From the NCBI GenBank assembly GCA_949710005.1, contig OX453280.1, forward strand, positions 13,587,758 through 13,651,757: 64,000 nucleotides of DNA, given 5' to 3'. This DNA comes from Ricordea florida (Eukaryota; Cnidaria; Anthozoa; Corallimorpharia; Ricordeidae). Below, piece after piece: positions 13,801 to 28,272 of this stretch (its first letter is position 1; every line of letters begins with the position of its first letter). Under the pieces are notes generated by a model, which was not told the origin of the DNA, did no database searches, and saw only the letters and a program-made list of their open reading frames with translations. Made by a program: the position numbers and the translations under genes.

Positions 13801-14035
13801 CCAATGAAATTCGCGCTCTTCGTGGCTTTTCGAGGAAATTTCGCTTGAAACGAAATCTCTTCGACAATTCGCGACATTTCGCCGCATTTTCGCGACGTCC
13901 ATTGTTTCGATATGCGTGAACTTTCGGGCAGTTTTTCGCTGTGTGCGGTAAATCGCCGCGAACTTTCAAGCGATAATTCGCGAACTTTCGTGCGAAGATT
14001 CGAGTCTTTTCGAGCAAAGTTCGCTATGATGTAAA
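13800..14035. repeat. CpG-rich degenerate TTCGCG/CGAA repeats
   Basis: The stretch is dense in TTCG, CGAA, TTCGCGAA and TTTCGCG, spaced irregularly by 8-15 bases, unlike the surrounding AT-rich intron. It has no coding sense and looks like a decayed short-period satellite or a transposon subterminal region. Confidence 0.5.
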
Positions 14036-14781
14036 TGTGAATCTTCTCTCTCGATCGTTCTCTTGTGCAGGCCTGAAACACGGACAAAGCGTGTTTACAG
14101 ATATAAATTCATAATTACATCGTAAAATGTTCTTTAAAACTTACCTTGTTAGTCCACGAAGAAAACGTGAACGTGGTCAACTGTACGAGCGATCGGCATC
14201 GACTCAACCATTGTCGAATTGTTATCGTCCCTTAAGCGTTTATGGTAAACCTTCAAATCGGATCCATGTTGTCAGTTCGCTTTAGTGGATTTAACACAAA
14301 ATTGCTGATGTTTTGTCTTGCTTACTTCGTAAAAAATGGTAAGTTATATGTATACATCGACGGCACTGTATGTCAAATCGAGCCAAGCCAGCGAACTTGC
14401 CTAAAACCCTTCACAAATGCCACGTGAGTACCCTTTATATGTGTTAGTTACGTGCTTTATTCGCTTAACGATCAATACGTACCATTTTTACTTAAATTTG
14501 GCGTGCAATTGCGAACAAAACAGAGATATCTTTCGTGTATGTTACATGACCAGTCGAACAATCGATCCCGTAGCGGAGTCTGCACGTGGAGAAGCGAACT
14601 ATTGTTGAAGATAATTCCAACTATTATTGAAAATCGCCTCTTAATCGCGAAGGTAAGGTTGAGGAAGCCATTGCTGTTTTGTTTGTTCAGGTTTTTGTCT
14701 CGCATCTGTTTTGGTTTATCGTCCGATCGATCGCTGATCGTTATATTTAAGGTTATATTTACTATAATAATTCATTTTTAG
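14036..14781. other. Intronic stretch, possible upstream part of SWIM relic
   Basis: Overlapping short frames occur on both strands without recognisable domains. The plus strand may hold upstream exons of the SWIM-finger relic at 14782, but I could not identify them. Confidence 0.35.
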
Positions 14782-15029
14782 GTTAATCATTCTCAGAGGA
14801 TGTCTGAAAAGCCTCTTACTCCCTGGGTCGTGTGTGAAAAGTCCGGGAAAGTGCTTTATGCCCATTGTGACTGTATGGCTGGCCTTGGCGAGAGCTGCTC
14901 ACATGTGGCTTCACTTCTGTGGGCCATCGAAGCTGGATGCAAGCGACGGGATTCTCTAACAGTAACTGAAAAAAGGCCTTTTGGTTGCTGCCGTCAGCGG
15001 TGAAATCTGTACAAAAGCACGAGATATAA
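14782..15029 (+). pseudogene. SWIM zinc-finger exon of a transposon-type protein, frameshifted
   Basis: After a TTTTTAG acceptor the frame reads VNHSQRMSEKPLTPWVV and then the SWIM motif CDCMAGLGESCSHVASLLWA (CxC...CxH). Near the run of A at about 14970 the reading must shift by one base to continue as AFWLLPSAVKSVQKHEI before a stop at 15027. Related proteins are abundant in cnidarian genomes as mobile-element genes (general knowledge). This copy is broken. Confidence 0.7.
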
Positions 15030-15147
15030 CACATTTTCCCTTGTAATTCTCATGTTTTTAATTGAGTTTGCTGTCAAGGTTGACAGTAAAATATTATTGT
15101 TGACAAACTATTTAATTATTGTAAAGATTTCTCAGAATTAAAACTGT

Positions 15148-15178
15148 CTATTCAAATGGCACAACTGAGTCACACAGA
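15148..15178 (-). pseudogene. Detached C-terminus of the THAP-DDE transposase
   Basis: Read on the minus strand across the TTAA at 15179-15182, the frame continues the transposase tail as NLCDSVVPFE and stops at 15148-15150. The body of the same gene ends at 18120 on the other side of the TTAA-flanked element. The fit shows that the 2.9-kb element interrupted this open frame. Confidence 0.75.
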
Positions 15179-16045
15179 TTAAGAGGCTGTCCGCGTAAGA
15201 ACGGAGAAGGCAATTTTCGGACCTTTTCCGATTTGGCTGATTTTTTCAGTGAAAGTCAGCCATTGTGTCCCATGTACAAATATCACATTTATTTGGATCA
15301 ATTCGATTTATTTCATTTTTTGCGAGGCGGTTTCTTAGACAACCTCCGTGTTGCCCGATTTGCCTGCCGACACTCTCAGATTTAGCCCTATATTTAGGGA
15401 GCAGGCAAATTAGAACTTTTCCACGAAACAAGCTGAATTTTTCACATATTCAAGTTTAATCTCTCCTTAATACTTGACATGTAGTACAGAAAAACTTGGA
15501 ACAAGTTTGACCGAACAAAAAGGCTTTGAAGATAACCTCTGTCACAATACAAAATAAGCGAAATGCGACATACCTTCAGTTGAGTAGTATTTTCTCCAAT
15601 GTGGCACCGAAGTTAAGGTAAACTCAATCATGACACGAAAGTACTAAGGCCAGACTAGTTATTTACAGAATAAAATCTGTGGGCACTCTACGCCCTGCGT
15701 TGTAGGAAATTGTGCTAAATTACCAAATCTGCGCCATTGTGATGTACGCTTACATTTCGGCGGTACGACCGATAGACTAATTGTCCAACTAAAAACGCTT
15801 TGGAACTTAAGTTAACATCAACAGTCCGCCTCACTAGTTGCAAATACACATTTTCGGTTGTTTTTGCCGTTGTTTACAACAGATGCAAATGTCCGTAAGA
15901 ATGCTATGAAACAAACGACCGATATCCGATCCGCATCACAAATATGCAAATTGAGTAAAAAACCCGGTGTGTGTTTGTTCCTCTTGAAAAAAACTTTTTT
16001 AGGGTTCATTTCCAGGAAATTGGATTAATTTTTACCCGAAAAAAA
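15179..16045 (+). repeat. Left arm of long inverted repeat
   Basis: This arm pairs with 17258-18119 in inverted orientation. Landmarks present in both are GGCTGTCCGCG, the pyrimidine-rich TCCGATTTGGCTGA, CAATTTGCATATTTGTGATG (one orientation) and GGGTTCATTTCCAGG near the inner end. Divergence between the arms suggests the element is not recent. Confidence 0.8.
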
Positions 16046-17257
16046 TTGCTCTAAGACTCTACGTGAACGTTCTTTGAAAAATTTCCCCTTTTCGCCGAAT
16101 GCACTGCATTTTGTTTTTCCGCTCAATCCTGCCAATTTCATTTTGCATTCCAATTCAATTACAACATTGCCGCAACTCGGTCTTCAAATAAATCATACTG
16201 CTTTCTTTTAAATAAATAATCGTCTTTTCTCATATTAAAACAACTCCAATTGGTGCCCGATGAAGAACCTTTTCTTGGAGTAAAGGAGGATTAATTCTTC
16301 TGTCTTTTTTTAGTGGGAGTACAAAACTGTTTCTTTGGACGTAATTTAATTACATGAAAACGACTTTGAAAAGTTCATTTTTCTCCGAATTGTCGTGATG
16401 CGCAGACCTGGCTCTCAGTCGGTAATGAAGAAATGCGAAAAATTAGTATTTCTCCTTACACTTGTTCTTAACCTAGCAGGGGCGAGGAGAGCCATGTTTT
16501 ACTATACGAGCGCAAATCAGATGTTTCCGCGCATCCTTCTAGCTGCCACTTGTCAAAATGTGATATTACTGAAACCGAACTTATCATCGCAAGAGCTGGA
16601 ATTCGAGGATTTTTTCCAACTCAGCTTGCTGACATGACCATCTCCACAGACAACTATTGGGAAGATGTTGGCGAGCACAGAAGTCATGCCAATACCCTGG
16701 CCATACTGGGAAAATTGTTAGTGTGGCGGGAAAGCATGTAATAGACCTCACATTGGCTGGCAAAAGATGTCATTTGTTTGGCGAGGTTGCAACTGTGGGA
16801 TCAGGTATAGCTGCATTCATTATCTATACTACAGGGGGTGGGGCAGAGGATGTTTTTTAGACAATGCAATATTTTTAGATCCCCCAAATCACAAGAATTT
16901 TTTTATGAATCCCTCCACTTGCTCAGAAGGAAAAACATGACCTCCCCCTTCAAAATGACAATGATGATCAGGATGATGATGATCAGGATGAAAATGATGC
17001 TGGTCAGGATGATCACATTTATAATGATAATAATTGACAATATACACATAATTTTTAGGCCCTATATATATATATATATTGTTCAGTTATATTAAACAAC
17101 AAAGGTTTTCTTGTTTAAATTTCATTACATTATCAGCACTTTCATACATATATATGATACAGCTTCCACAAAAATATTAGGATACCCCCTTCATGTTATG
17201 GAAAAAAACCCTTTTCCAATTCCTAAATTTTAAGATCCCCCTCAAAATCCTCTGCTG
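16046..17257. other. Spacer of the TTAA element
   Basis: Short plus-strand frames at 16395-16860 share possible exon-like pieces but match no family I know. A GATGATCAGGATGAT-type microsatellite at about 16,960-17,020 and a TA run at about 17,065-17,080 are present. Confidence 0.5.
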
Positions 17258-18119
17258 TTTTTCGGGTAAAAATTAATCCAATTCCCTGGAAATGAACCCT
17301 AAAAAAGGTTTTTTCATGAGGAACAAACAGACATCGGGTTTTCAGTCAATTTGCATATTTGTGATGCGGATCGGATATCGGTCGTTGGCTTCATAGCATT
17401 CTTACGGACATTTGCATCTGTTGTAAACAACGGCAAAAACAACCGAAAATGTGTATTTGCAACTAATGAGGCGGACTGTTGATGTTAACTTAAGTTCCAA
17501 AGCGTTTTTAGTTGGACAATTAGTCTATCGGTCGTACCGCCGAAATGTAAGCGTACATCACAATGGCGTAGATTTGGTAATTTAGCACAATTTCCTACAA
17601 CGCAGGGCGTAGAGTGCCCACAGATTTTATTCTGTAAATTACTAGTCTGGCCTTAGTAGTTTCGTGCCATGATTCAGTTTACCTTAACTTCGGTGCCACA
17701 TTGGAGAAAATACTACTCAACTGAAGGTATGTCGCGTTTCACTTATTTTGTATTGTGACCGAGGTTATCTTCAAAGCCTTTTTGTTCGGTCAAACTTGTT
17801 CCAAGTTTTTCTGTCCTACATGTCAAGTATTAAGGAGATTAAACTTGAATATGTGAAAAATTCAGCTTGTTTCGTGAAAAAGTTCTAATTTGGCAGCTTC
17901 CTAAGTACAGGGCTAAATCTGAGAGTGTCGGCAGGCAAATCGGGCAACACTGAGATTGTCTAAGAAACCGCCTCGCAAAAAATAAAATAAATCGAATTGA
18001 TCCAAACAAATGTGATATTTGTACATGGGACATAATGGCTGACTTTCACTGAAAAAATCAGCCAAATCGGAAAAGGTCCGAAAATTGCCTTCTCCGTTCT
18101 TACGCGGACAGCCTCTTAA
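17258..18119 (-). repeat. Right arm of long inverted repeat
   Basis: Inverted partner of 15179-16045. Its outer end supplies the last five codons (KRLSA) and stop of the interrupted transposase frame, confirming that this sequence is foreign to the gene. Confidence 0.8.
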
Positions 18120-19333
18120 CAAGTGCACAGCAGCATGCCACAATCTTATCTAGGGTAGTTACATCCCCATTTCTAACAGTTACAAAGTCAATGGGTTGAG
18201 TTGCACTTAGAATACTGTACTTCTTTCGGATATTCCCAATAACCCACTCTACATGAATTCTAACATTAGCAATTCTGCGGGTTTGCTCCACTTCAATACC
18301 ACTTAGCTGTTTTTTCCCCTTAGTGAATGCAGGGATCTTGATAGTTGAACAAAATAATCCCACTGATTCTTGAATGTCAAAACCCCTGTCTGCCAGAATA
18401 ACATCTCCTGGGGTAAGGTTATCAAGAAGCCCACTATTCTCAGTAAGGTGTTTATCACTGACTCTCCCACCCAACCCTGAAGACATGAAGACTTAGACAT
18501 GAAGCTTACAGTACCTTGAGGGGTGATACCTATAAGATACTTGACAGTATTATGGTGTTTATATGATGAAAATGTTTGGGCTCTTGCAAGGGGATTCAAA
18601 GGGCGGTCCAGGAAAATTTCAAAACAGTCAATAATGACAACACAGTTTGGACAATGTTTACGAAAGTCCATTGGAAGGGTCTTCTGAAGGGCATCCCTGT
18701 CCGGCCAGATGATCAAAGGTTTCAGCCTGACATAAAGCACATCTACCACTTGAAGAAATGTACGGGATACAGTTGCCTCACTGATGCCCCCAAACCTGTA
18801 CCCTAAGTCCCTCCCTGACAAATTTAATCTCATGCAAATTAAACCCAACAAAAATTTCTGAAAAGGACTTAAAATCCCTTTGGATGATTTGAATTCTAGA
18901 CTTGAATTATTTATAAAATTAAATACACACAGCAACAGTGACCAATTTGGAAGACCAGTGTAAAACAAAACCTTGTCATTGTTCTCTCTAAATGAATCTT
19001 CATTTAGAGAGTTTAATTTTAACTGTTCCTTGAGGAAAGAGTTTTCCTCCTCCAATCCAGTGATGTACTCATTAGTAACTTCGGTCTGGCAGTCTTTGCT
19101 CCTGTACTCCTCAACATCAGGTAAAGCATTTGAATGTGACATCTGTTCAGTGGATTGATTGGACAGTTCAAGTAGGGCACTAGCACAGTCACTCCTTCTT
19201 CGCTTTTCAACCCTTTCCTTCGATCGTTCATGTCTTTTCTGACTTGATTCTGAAACACCTTGGTAATTATACCCAAGTTTCTGACTAGGTGCCCAATCTG
19301 GGTTAGTCGTGTCGTAAATTGAAGCAGGTTTTC
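18120..19333 (-). pseudogene. THAP-DDE transposase, main exon, disrupted
   Basis: After a TTCTTAG acceptor the frame reads [20 protein letters not shown], a coiled region ([11 protein letters not shown]), then a DDE_Tnp_4-type domain. The likely catalytic acids are D in [11 protein letters not shown] in [11 protein letters not shown] and E in [14 protein letters not shown] small frameshift near 18,475-18,490 joins the reading frames 19142-18303 and 18486-18100. The gene is then cut by the TTAA element after CALV. With the THAP exon upstream it is an ISL2EU/HARBI1-like transposon gene. Confidence 0.8.
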
Positions 19334-19500
19334 CTAAGAAAATGAGGCAATGAAAAACTTCTGTAAGGACAAAACCATATAAAGCTAAGGGAAGACGTGT
19401 TCAGCATCAATAACTTGTACGTACGTTTCACGAAATCGACAAGAAAGTGATCATTGTAGCTCGAGGACCGAAACACTAAAACATGCAGTGCGCTACCTAC

Positions 19501-19719
19501 CTGATATGAAATGGTCACTGCAAACTCTTACAAAGTCCCCGGGATCAGCAGCAAGATCTTCCCTTCGAATCCTAGCGAGCCAAGTCGCTCGACGTTCGAT
19601 GCTCAAAGCTTGCTTTTTGGGTTCAATCTTGTGACTATCGCGGGAAGACGGTAAAAGCCTTTGTCCTTTTCTCTGTTTGAACGATTGGAACAGCCAAAAA
19701 CAGCACAGAAGTTCACCAT
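19501..19719 (-). pseudogene. THAP domain exon of the transposase, frameshifted
   Basis: The frame starts at an ATG at 19719 as [19 protein letters not shown] with FYRLP, then needs a one-base shift to continue as [13 protein letters not shown] and [10 protein letters not shown], ending at a GTAGGT donor at 19500. The C-x(4)-C start, W, and CSDHF are THAP zinc-finger signatures. It is the first exon of the transposase at 18120-19333. Confidence 0.8.
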
Positions 19720-19805
19720 AACGCCACAGACACACGTGCGATTTGTTTACAAGCTTGTCCTCCAGTTCGAAAAGTCACGTGACGTGACGTCACATCTGAA
19801 ATGGG

Positions 19806-21000
19806 TCTATTGATGGGCCACTGTTGCGATGGTTTAGAAATTTTTTAACAAGCAGGCATCAGAGGGTCGTAATACGTGGCACCCACTCTAGTTGGTCCCA
19901 GGTAACATCTGGTGTGCCCCAGGGCACAATTCTCGGACCTACTTTGTTCCTGATTTATGTCAACGACCTACCAAATGTTGTTACATCTACTATCAAATTG
20001 TTTGCTGACGATACAAAGATCTACCGTGAACTTAACAATGTCGACGATGCGTTTGCACTACAGTCTGACCTGGATTCTCTTGAAAACTGGACAAAGAGTT
20101 GGCAAGTTAAGTTCAACTCTGAGAAATGCGAAGTAATGAGAATAACGCATAAGCAGGACAAAAGTACACATCATTATTACCTGTCAAATACAGAATTAAG
20201 ATTTGTTGACTCATAGGTGTTTACATGTCAAGAGATTTATCCTGGTCGAATCACGTGGACGTAATTGTGAACAAAGCAAACAAAGTGCTGGGCTTGTTAA
20301 AGCGTACAGTTGGCAGTAAGAACAAAGAAATTTTCTCTATGCTTTACAAGTCATTGGTGAGACCGATCTTAGAATATGCATGCCCTGTATGGTCACCGCA
20401 CCTAGTCAAAGATGCACTAGCTATTGAAAAAGTGCAGCGAAGAGCATCAAGAATTGCTCTTGGACAAAAACCCCGAGAGATGTCATACGAAGAACGATGC
20501 AAATTACTAAATTGGAACTCACTTCAGCATCAACGAGAGTACCTGTCCTTAGTAGAATGTTATAAAACAGTGTTCGGATTAAATGGTTTAGACTTTAACG
20601 ATTATTTTGACTGTTGCAGAAGCAAAAGTACTAGAGCTAACCACCCGTTTAAGATCCAAACGAAATCAGCAAGAATTAATGCCTTCAAGTATTCCTTCTT
20701 TGTTAGAATTATTAAGGAATGGAATAATTTGCCAAACTACTTGTTCGGACATGACACCAATGTAAACAGGTTTAAGTCAAGCCTTAAAAAGTGGATGAAT
20801 ATTCATTAATTATATGCCACAGTACTTAATATTATAGATATCATAGATATTTTAGATCTTAAATTTTGTAATAGATATTTTAAAATTTTAGATTTTAGAT
20901 TATAATTTTAGTTAGGGGACCTAAATAGGGCTAACCTCATGGTCCTCCTTTTCAAATACTCCCTTTGTATTCTGTATTTGAATAAAGTATTATAAAAAAT
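19806..21000 (+). mobile_element. 5'-truncated non-LTR retrotransposon
   Basis: The sequence begins abruptly inside the RT palm (GPLLRWFRNFL) and runs to an AT-rich 3' tail containing AATAAAG at about 20,982. 5' truncation is typical of target-primed integration. Orientation is opposite to the erlin gene. Confidence 0.8.
19824..20809 (+). pseudogene. Reverse transcriptase C-terminal half, jockey/L2-like
   Basis: The first frame has RHQRVVIRG, TSGVPQGTILGPTLFLIYVN and the catalytic LFADDTKIY. After a stop and frame change near 20,215 the second frame gives the thumb and C-terminal domain, with LSWSNHVD, ANKVLGLLKRT, LVRPILEYACPVWSPH, RRASRIAL and EWNNLPN. The N-terminal RT part and the endonuclease are absent. 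Confidence 0.85.
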
Positions 21001-21497
21001 TATAGGAGTGTATATGTTGATTACCGGTAGTGATCTTTGGCAAAGAATGCTGTTTTCAAAAGTCCCTGTCTATTGTGCAAAACTCCAAATCCACAACATC
21101 AAACAAAATCATGCTCTTTGTCAGCAATGGTCATGCCATTGTAATGGGTAGACAGCCACTATTGTATCTACATGTATGCATGTCTGTAAGATGCCAATTG
21201 CACAATGATCAGATCAGTCTTTGACCAAATAAAATGGACTGCTTGTATATGAGTACAGGTGAATGGCAAAATAATAATTATTATGGTTAATGAAAATGTT
21301 TTTGAAAAAGGGCACAATTGGCATAATCCTGATATCCCCAAATTCAGGAACAACAAATGCAGCGGTTAAGATGCTAGCAACTGGAATAAGCTTAGCAACA
21401 GTTCAGCACTAAATTGATTTTAGGTTTCATCCAATAAATGTTAATACTGTACTAACAAATAAAGGTTTAAATAATTAATAATATTTACAGTACACAC

Positions 21498-21559
21498 CTG
21501 AATTAGCATCTAAGATATTAACAACTTCAATTCGGTCAAAGTAAATAACAACTCCACCA
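21498..21559 (-). CDS. ERLIN: Erlin exon
   Basis: This 62-nt exon lies between a TGCTAG acceptor and a GTGTGT donor on the minus strand. It encodes GGVVIYFDRIEVVNILDANS plus the first base of Val, matching erlin [22 protein letters not shown]. The first base completes the Ser codon opened by exon 23541-23668. Confidence 0.95.
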
Positions 21560-23668
<2,109 letters not shown>

Positions 23669-23881
23669 CTATAAGAGAAACAGAAACAGAAATGAATTCA
23701 AATCAAAGCAGATCACAACAACATTGTCATGTCTCTGCTTATATTCCAGGCCAGCTTTTTACACTCACAGACAACATGGTTTACGCTGGGGATTCCACCA
23801 CTTCATCAATATGGTATTTTACATAGTTAGTCCTAAGAGCTTGTTCTTGGCCTGAACAAATAAGTGCTTCTGTTTGGATCT

Positions 23882-24090
23882 TCAAAATAATCTGCTTTTC
23901 ATAACCAGCTCCACAATTCTTTTACATAAGTTGTTTCTGGTATTTCCCTTACAAATTGACCATACAGCATTTTTTCCTTTAAACCGTTGAGTTTCTTGGG
24001 GTGGCTCTGGAAGGAAATAGTACCCTTGTTTGCCCGCAGCTGCACCCTCTTTCGTAGGGTGGATGGACGACACCAGTTCTCATCCATCTC
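23882..24090 (-). pseudogene. Possible LINE ORF fragment
   Basis: The minus-strand frame contains LKEKMLYGQFVREIPETTYV and KELWSWL, a pattern resembling the linker after the RT domain in some cnidarian retrotransposons (PLHGQ...R...W.WL). It is short and isolated. Confidence 0.3.
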
Positions 24091-26987
24091 CCAAAGCTCT
24101 CACGTGCTGGCTCCAAGTGCCACACCCCGGTAAACCGTCTCACCTGATGGGCCAAACCATGTGAGGGAAAAGGAGTAAACCTTCAAATCTGTAATGGGGA
24201 CCTGCAGGTGGTTCAGTGTTACAAGTACGGCTAATCAAGCTGTTCAAAATGATTTATTCACCCGTTTGAACGGTTTGGTAGTCCGTTCGAAATTTCTACT
24301 TATCCGTTCACAAGGCTGACCAAACCGTCCAAATGATTTATTCACCCGATTTGATTGGGAGTCTCCCGATTTGATGTGTTGCCTCCCGCTCTCCCGATTC
24401 TAATCAAATTCTCCCGATTTATCATAAAATTCTGAAAACAAGGGGAAAAATGTTAATCTCTAGCATTCATTTGCAATGTATTACACTTTCTGCTTGTATT
24501 ATCTCTCATCCAGTCTATCATCTCGTGTTGTGCAGACTCATCAGGCCAGCAGTCTTGCTCTATTTAGAGCTCAAAAATGGCGGACAAGCATGCCCGAGAA
24601 TATAACACTGTGGCATCCCAGTGAATGAATTTATGCCTAGTGGACACTTACAATTATTCATGAATTTTCGATTTGGCCATGGTGTAAAAATATTCAAAGA
24701 AATCTCCATTTGATTCTGAAAAGATAGATTAACAACAGTAAAGAACAGCCCAAAGATGTCTGTGATAAGAATAAACTAAAGACCTTATGCAGGAAAAGGC
24801 ATTTGGGACCCCCATAGAGACTGGCACCTTTGACGCCAAGAGTCTCCCTATTTTCCTTCAAAAGGGGTTGGAATCTCTGATACAGTCACTGCATTTCAAG
24901 AGTCAAGAGAATGGTACGTTGATTGAATCAAACGTTCTGATGGCTTGGTGAAAAGCCCAAATCAAGATTCATTTGGAAATCATTCAAAAGTGCGCAGTTT
25001 GTGGTGAGTACAACGATGACTTCCTTTATTCACACATACTACACACAGTAGCTTTAAATTTTATTTTTAAAGATACTTGGAAAGGGCTGCACGCTTAGTT
25101 GGATGAACTTAAAAATTATGCTGTGGAAAGCTCCTTAATAACATCACCACATAGTGAAAGTAACATCAACTTGGGCACTGCTTTATAGCTCCTTGGATTA
25201 TGAACTTCATACTTCTTTGTTTGATCTTCTCAAGAATACATGTTACTTCAAAAATCTGGCCTACATTTGGCTTGCAAATTAAGTCCCATATTAGATTTTC
25301 CTTTAGTTTGTACAATGGATTCTTCTTTGAAACAAAGCAGAAACTGGAGCAAAAGGGATCACATGTAAGGAATAGTATGAATTTTTCACACCATTGCCGG
25401 GTGAATGCTGTTGTTTGTTTAAAGGGAGTTGGCTTTTTTTCACAAGCATTATGCTCCTCTTTGACTTAAATGGCATCAAGACGTCTATCCATAGTGGAAC
25501 TTCTTAAAAAACTTTAAGGTGTTGCACTTGATTTCCTCTTTTTGGGAACTGTCTCAGAAACTTCTGGAGCCACAACACTCTTCAGTCTCTTGCTCTCTCT
25601 TGGTGCTGGACAAGCTGAAACTGTTGGCACCTTTCTTGAACAACCTTGTAAAGCCTTGGGAAATCTCCTGCTTCATTTGGCAATGGAGGTTTCTTTTCAG
25701 GGACTTTTTTGTGGTTTCTCTTGTCACAATCAGGCTGCTTGGTGGGTTTTCCTACTTGTTTCTTTCCTCTTGAATGGATGATTTGGTGCAGAGATTCCAA
25801 TTCAGGAAATGTAACGCTCTAATTGTACTTACAGATACAGATACAGATTTTATTAGCACTTCCCAAGGGGGCTTTTCAGTACTAATACTATTAAATAGAT
25901 TTAGGCAAGCCTAAAAGCGGAGCTCCTCACACAGTCCCTCCAAAAATGCTTGAAAACTTGTAGAAAGAACTCAGCTTTATGCTTATGTCCCTCCAAAAAC
26001 GCTCGAAAACTTGTAGGAAGAAAATGTTTCCTCCAAAACCGCTATGAATAATCCGTTTCTTCAGCAAAACATTGTAGACTGCTGTAGACTGCTGGCTGTA
26101 GGTTGTGTAGCCCCGGCAAGCCGCAAAAAGCGCGCGAAAACACAAAGCCTCGTTTCGGTTTAAGACCTTCTAAATAACCCGGATGACTATGGCCGCCATG
26201 TTGGGGCAACGTCATCGTCGTCACTAGTTGGGGCAACGTCGTTGTCGCTAGGCGCACGCGCATGCGAGCCATGCCGCTAGCCACGATGACCATGAAAACT
26301 CAAACGCATGGTTTTCTCAATTTCTATCCTTGCACGGTAGTTATAGGGCTCCGCTCTGCGGCTCTTCGAGCCGCTGTGGAGCTCCGCTACTAAATAAGTT
26401 GCATTAAAATAAAAACAAATTACATCAAAAAACTGGTCAAGGAATAAAAATGATTTAAGATAAGATTACATTTTGTAACCCTTCTCAAACAACGCTTCTC
26501 TGATATAAAACTTTGCTCGTTTCTGATTACCATGTACTTACAATATGAGTAGAGAAGGATCATATGTCATGGACTTATATCAGCAATCCTGATAGGCTAA
26601 CTCAAAGAACAGAATCACTTGTGACCCGGAAAGGGAAAACGGACACTATCACTTAATTGTTTAACTGAAGAATTTAGCGTCCATTTATATCCATTCAATG
26701 GATACACACAGCGTTTAAAATCTTTTCTTATCCATTTACAAAAATCTTGTAACCGCTTAATAATTTTAGTAAAGAGTTTAGAGGCTTTCCTTATCCGTTT
26801 AAAAATCCATTTAACATTTTAGACGAAACGTTTAGACACTTTTCCTATCGGTTTAACATATTTTTAGCTAAAAAGTTACTAAACGGTTAGCTTTTCCATT
26901 TAGAGGATAAGATCTAAGCTACAAACAGTAAAAATATATCTCTTGTTTGTATCAACACCATTGTAAATAGTGCCTAATCAGTGGTTG
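24091..26987. other. Repeat-rich stretch, no gene seen
   Basis: No recognisable domain is found. Features seen are degenerate TCCCGATTT repeats at 24,340-24,420, an ACAGATACAGATACAGATT tail at about 25,830, GGAGCTCC and CGGCTC/GAGCCG foldback pieces at 25,915-26,400, and degenerate ATCCATTTAA-like repeats at 26,660-26,900. The overlapping frames at 25,519-25,800 look spurious. Confidence 0.4.
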
Positions 26988-27545
26988 GGGAACGCGTCCA
27001 AATATCGGCGTCAGGTCATGCAGATGCCTATCAAATGGGTGCCGATTCCTTCTGATTCCGTTTACAATCGGTACCAATTGAAACGGAATCGGCAACGGGT
27101 CGAAATTCTTCATCGGGCCAATTAACGCAAGTTATCAAACACTGACTTATATCTGTCAGCGTTTATCAAGGGTTGAAATAATCGGTCAAATCGGTCACGT
27201 TCAAATACTGAGTTTATGTTAGCAAAAGCAAAGCGTGAATGATCGTTTCTTCGATGCACAAACAGGCTGGGTAAGCCCAACTGTTTATCGCCGCATGGTT
27301 TACAGTCGGTTGTTTACCATTTACCACAAATTCCCGGAAATTTCGGTTCGGAATTTTCGTTCGGAAAGAACGGTACGTGTCGTTTACCATTTGCCCCCAT
27401 TCGGAACTCCTCTGGTGTCCCAACCGGGAAAACGGGACTACCTTTTCAGAATTTCCGCTTGTCCCGGGGATTTTCCAGTGGGACGAACCGAAAAAACGTT
27501 TACCATTTACATCCCAACCCGAATTTCCGGAAATTTGTGGTACAC

Positions 27546-28165
27546 GGTAAACAACCAGTCGTTTCGCTACAAGGTCGTTTCGCTGCATATCGAGGTCGTT
27601 TCGCTACATTCAAAAGTCGATTCGCTGCAAAGGACGGGTCGTTTCGCTGCACATAAAACAGTTTCCATTTGTCAAAAGCACACGTTACTCACGTGAAGTT
27701 TTTTTATCACTGTAATTTTCACTCAGAAACAGGACACATATTTATATAGAACGCAGAATCACTCGGTTTGCCTATTCCCAGCGCGGCTACGAAGTGCGTT
27801 CCGCAAACGCTATTCAGTGAGAAGAAAAGCAAACTAACACACTAGTTCACCTCTGCATCTACAAGAACTGTCCGAATGAGACTTTCATTGATAATTGTCC
27901 ACAAACAAGTTTCGTTCGGGCAACATAACTCGAGAATTCGGGTGAAATCACGCGCGCTATAGGAAACGTTTCAAAACACGACGTTTCAGTCCGAAGCTTA
28001 TATTTTCATAAAACAACGTATATTTACAATAAGTTTACAAGAATTAAAAGAAGTTGCAGCGAAACGACCCGTCCTTAGCAGCGAATCGACTTCTGTATAT
28101 AGCAAAACGACCTCGATATGCCGCGAAACGACTAGTAGCGAAACGACTTTGTAGCGAAATGACGG
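27546..28165. repeat. Nested unit with inverted GTCGTTTCGCT arrays
   Basis: Several units of RGTCGTTTCGCTRCA at 27546-27652 are mirrored as AGCGAAACGAC arrays at 28050-28158. Aligned arms share TATCGAGGTCGTTT and AAAGGACGGGTCGTTTCGCT. The spacer is about 400 bp and non-coding. The open frames at 27235-27696 and 27998-28235 come from these repeats. Confidence 0.7.
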
Positions 28166-28272
28166 CGGGTCTAATCCGCAGGTCACAGGTTGCATGTCGC
28201 ATGTCGCAGGTCGCAGGTCGCAGGTCACAGGTCACAGGTCGCGGGTCACAGGTCGCTGGTCACAGGTCGCTC

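Larger units (their letters stand above)
15179..18119. mobile_element. TTAA-flanked element with 0.86-kb inverted arms
   Basis: The arms 15179-16045 and 17258-18119 are long inverted copies of each other with scattered differences, beginning TTAAGAGGCTGTCCGCG and ending CGCGGACAGCCTCTTAA. The 1.2-kb spacer (16,046-17,257) has no recognisable transposase. TTAA at both edges is the hallmark of piggyBac-type insertion, but the ends do not resemble usual piggyBac termini, so the family stays open. It is inserted in the 3' coding end of a THAP-DDE transposase. Confidence 0.8.

Noticed and set aside
25519..25800. Three overlapping frames of 72-84 codons
   Set aside because: They overlap on both strands, and none has a recognisable domain or splice context.
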